From the NCBI GenBank assembly GCA_021228405.1, contig JAJQRF010000003.1, positions 213,581 through 277,580 of the forward strand: 64,000 bases of DNA. Direction: 5' to 3'. Position numbers and translations under genes: made by a program. This document shows, in pieces, positions 61,916 through 64,000 of this stretch (position 1 is the first letter of the stretch; every line of letters begins with the position of its first letter). Origin of the DNA: Pyrinomonadaceae bacterium (GTDB lineage: Bacteria; Acidobacteriota; Blastocatellia; Pyrinomonadales; Pyrinomonadaceae). The notes below the pieces were generated by a model. It saw nothing but the letters and a program-made list of their open reading frames with translations, was not told where the DNA came from and did not search any database.

Positions 61916-63166
61916 ATGTCGAAAAAAGAAATGTCGAAAAAATTGAGCAAAGATACCCCTTCATCCGAAACCGCCTCGGCGGAAACGAACAACGGATTAA
62001 TTTCAAAGATAAAGCAACGCTGGTGGCTGATGGCGATGCTCGGGTTGTTGTCGCTCGGAGTGTTAGGCTCAACGCTCAAATATCTGGATGAAGATGCCAA
62101 GGCTCAAATCGCCAAACGCAGTGCCGCCACGCCTTTGAAACCGCACGAGGAATCTTTGCTCAACGCGGTCAATCCGTTTCTGCCCGCGCCTTCGCCAACC
62201 GCCACACCGCAACTTACAAAAGAATACATTTATGCCGGTTCGCGCCTGCTCGCCGTGGAAGATGCCAATGCCAACGCTTCGGCACCTGCCGATCTCGCCA
62301 TCTGGCGACCTTCAACCGGTTACTGGTGGGTGATGGGCAGTGCGAACTCTCAGCAGGTCGGCGTGGCGTGGGGCGTTTCCTCGGACAAGACCGTGCCGGG
62401 CGATTATGACGGCGACGGCAAGACGGATTTTTCGGTCTATCGTGCCGACAATCCGGCAACACCCGAAAACGAATGCGCGAGCGGCTGCAATTGGTATATT
62501 CAGAACAGTAGCAACGGTGCTTTGACGGCTTACAACTTCGGTCTCAACACGGACGAACTCGCCCCGGCGGATTACGACGGCGATGGGCGCACCGATCCGG
62601 CAGTTTACAGAAACGGCACTTGGTATATTCTCAAAAGCTCGGATGCGGCAATGCTCACAGTCGCTTTCGGCGCGGCGGGCGATAAACCCGTCGCGGCGGA
62701 TTATGACGGCGACGGGAAAGCCGATCCGGCAGTCTGGCGCGACGGCACTTCTCCGAATTCGGCGAACTTCTACATTTTGCGCAGCAGCAGTAATCAATTC
62801 CAGTCTCAACAGTTCGGAACGACGGGCGACGTGCCTGTTCCGGCGGACTATGACGGCGACGGCAAGGCGGACTTCGCACTGAGACGCGGCGCGAGTTGGG
62901 TATTCATCTATAGCACAAATGCAAACAACACCCAAACGACGATTGCGTGGCAATCAGCAAGCGACAAAGCCGTGCCGAACGATTACGACGGCGACGGCAA
63001 AGTGGACATTGCGGTGTGGCGCGGCACGGAATCATCGCCGGGCGCAGGCGATGTCGGCAAATGGTTCATCAGACAAAGCAGCAAGATCAGCACGGCACAA
63101 GAAACCCGACAAGAATCGTGGGGCACAACCAATGACATCCCCGTCCCCGCTTTTTATCGGCGTTAA
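61916..63166 (+). CDS. FG-GAP/VCBS repeat protein with an RHS-tail-like segment
   Basis: A 416-residue protein. A polar N-terminus of about 37 residues precedes one transmembrane helix (WWLMAMLGLLSLGVLGSTL), then a Pro/Thr linker. The segment LTKEYIYAGSRLLAVEDAN is the kind of sequence that closes RHS/YD-repeat cores. Five FG-GAP blades (DYDGDGKTDFSVYRA type) follow and it ends VPVPAFYRR. The start at 61916 (ATG) is preferred over GTG 61886. It looks assembled from the tail of a larger RHS protein; the next gene is such a protein. Surface display is inferred. Confidence 0.83.
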   Translation: MSKKEMSKKLSKDTPSSETASAETNNGLISKIKQRWWLMAMLGLLSLGVLGSTLKYLDEDAKAQIAKRSAATPLKPHEESLLNAVNPFLPAPSPTATPQLTKEYIYAGSRLLAVEDANANASAPADLAIWRPSTGYWWVMGSANSQQVGVAWGVSSDKTVPGDYDGDGKTDFSVYRADNPATPENECASGCNWYIQNSSNGALTAYNFGLNTDELAPADYDGDGRTDPAVYRNGTWYILKSSDAAMLTVAFGAAGDKPVAADYDGDGKADPAVWRDGTSPNSANFYILRSSSNQFQSQQFGTTGDVPVPADYDGDGKADFALRRGASWVFIYSTNANNTQTTIAWQSASDKAVPNDYDGDGKVDIAVWRGTESSPGAGDVGKWFIRQSSKISTAQETRQESWGTTNDIPVPAFYRR

Positions 63167-63200
63167 TTATTATTAGGGCAAAGAAACAAAATTAAAAAAT

Positions 63201-64000
63201 ATGAAGAAACCAATTATTTATCCAGAGATCACAAAAATGTTCAAATTAAATGATATAAATTTTGTCTTCGTCAGAAACTCATTATTTGTTTTCACAATAA
63301 TTTTCATTTCAGTATTTACGATTTTTGGTCAATCGCAGTATCAAGTGCCGCAGGGTGCATCGTCCGCCAATACGACTCCCGGAACGCCGTCGGGAGCTTA
63401 TCTTTTAAACGGATTTGAGTCTGTCAATCCATTCTCGGGAAAAGTTAATTTTTCGATGCCGCTTTTTAAGATCGGTGGTCGCGGCAGTGCCGGGTATCCG
63501 ATTAATCTAACGATCGAGCGCAACTGGACGATCACACACGATGTGAACGATCCTAATTTTTATCAGGAATCTTCGGAATTGTATCCGATTACGCACAGAT
63601 ACACTCCCGATGACGGAACGGGATTTGTCGGAAATCAAAGCACCAGCACAATGCCCGGTTTTATCGGTGTGTTAAGAGGAAACCGCATCGGGCGAAATCA
63701 TTTATATAACTTATGCGACAATCTGCCTTGTTACGACATAACGCTGACAACCTTAACATTTATTCAACCCGACGGAACCGAAACCAATTTTCGGGATGTT
63801 CTAAAAAGCGGAAAAGCGACCGCATCATATGATACAAATTTGTCACGCGGCACCGATTGGGTTTCCACTGACGCATCGGGCACAACTTTTAAATCGGATA
63901 CGACAATTTCAGATATTCGTCTCAAAGGGCAAATGCAGGACGGATTTTTCTATCCGAGCGGGGTTCTAACTTTGCCGAACGGGACGAAATACAGAGTCCA
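63201..64000 (+). CDS. Large secreted RHS-type protein (N-terminal part, cut by window)
   Basis: An open frame runs from the ATG at 63201 to the window end (266 codons seen). A signal-type segment (NSLFVFTIIFISVFTIFGQ) is followed by YQVPQGASSANTTPGTPSGAYLLNGFESVNPFSGKVNFSMPLF, typical of the N-terminal domain of bacterial RHS/YD-repeat secreted proteins. GGRGSAGYPINLTIERNW and FRDVLKSGKAT follow. The core repeats and any toxin tail lie to the right. An in-frame ATG at 63237 is an alternative start. It is 34 bases downstream of the FG-GAP gene and could be co-transcribed with it. Confidence 0.82.
   Translation, partial: MKKPIIYPEITKMFKLNDINFVFVRNSLFVFTIIFISVFTIFGQSQYQVPQGASSANTTPGTPSGAYLLNGFESVNPFSGKVNFSMPLFKIGGRGSAGYPINLTIERNWTITHDVNDPNFYQESSELYPITHRYTPDDGTGFVGNQSTSTMPGFIGVLRGNRIGRNHLYNLCDNLPCYDITLTTLTFIQPDGTETNFRDVLKSGKATASYDTNLSRGTDWVSTDASGTTFKSDTTISDIRLKGQMQDGFFYPSGVLTLPNGTKYRV

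Noticed and set aside
62312-62953. Long minus-strand frame opposite the FG-GAP gene
   Set aside because: A shadow caused by the repeated GAYGGCGACGGC codons of the FG-GAP blades; residues are Arg-rich and repetitive.

Overview
The window looks like a chromosomal segment of a Blastocatellia-type acidobacterium (Acidobacteriota, Pyrinomonadaceae-like). The reasons are a secreted 'VWFA-related' protein of the acidobacterial kind, secreted FG-GAP (DYDGDGK) and RHS-type proteins, an S46 dipeptidyl-peptidase, an MglB/MglA pair and moderate-GC codon use. This placement rests on gene content only.

Region 1 (1-6.2 kb) holds phosphopentomutase (deoB, running off the left edge), a VWFA-related secreted protein, a secreted FG-GAP repeat protein and two unrecognised genes. 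Region 2 (6.2-33.8 kb) is coded entirely on the minus strand. Its first 20 kb is a dense array of small redox, electrophile and detoxification enzymes: thioredoxin, OsmC, ABM monooxygenase, three MDR dehydrogenases, SDRs, an F420-type reductase, a luciferase-like flavoprotein, Old Yellow Enzyme, an aldo/keto reductase, glutathione peroxidase, an O-methyltransferase, a YgiD-type dioxygenase, YceI, DoxX and a nitroreductase. An Rrf2-family repressor follows. Matching inverted repeats (TGTAAC-N7-GTTACA) lie upstream of the alcohol dehydrogenase-ABM-OsmC operon and of the repressor gene itself, with a degenerate copy upstream of the nitroreductase gene. They predict a redox-controlled regulon. Several narrow intercistronic gaps are filled by 60-106 bp imperfect palindromes built of roughly 10-bp units. 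One palindrome family also brackets a GxxExxY (PD-(D/E)XK-like) gene as terminal inverted repeats, forming a 530-bp mobile-looking cassette. The region ends with housekeeping genes: GntR regulator, LysM lytic transglycosylase, Lon, NrdR and a flippase-like membrane protein.

Region 3 (34-48.7 kb) contains a methyltransferase, an ECF sigma factor with a double zinc-finger anti-sigma protein, two membrane proteins, an M23 peptidase and the S46 peptidase. An AT-rich patch follows, with a decayed Cys-rich calcium-binding-type secreted protein beside a SurA/DsbA fusion. Then come MtgA, a CrtI-type desaturase and the MglB/MglA pair.

Region 4 (48.8 kb onward) starts at a 3' half of tRNA-Asp(GTC) broken exactly in the anticodon loop, the signature of an integrated element. 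To its right lie AT-rich accessory genes: a membrane protein, a secreted metallo-beta-lactamase-fold protein and an acyltransferase-methyltransferase fusion. A compact four-gene module follows (two membrane proteins, a VirD4/TraG-like coupling ATPase and a replication-relaxation-type protein), then long noncoding stretches with hairpins, a zinc-ribbon membrane protein and a stand-alone response regulator. The window closes with an FG-GAP protein carrying an RHS-like tail segment and the start of a large RHS-type secreted protein. The right end of the element is not visible.
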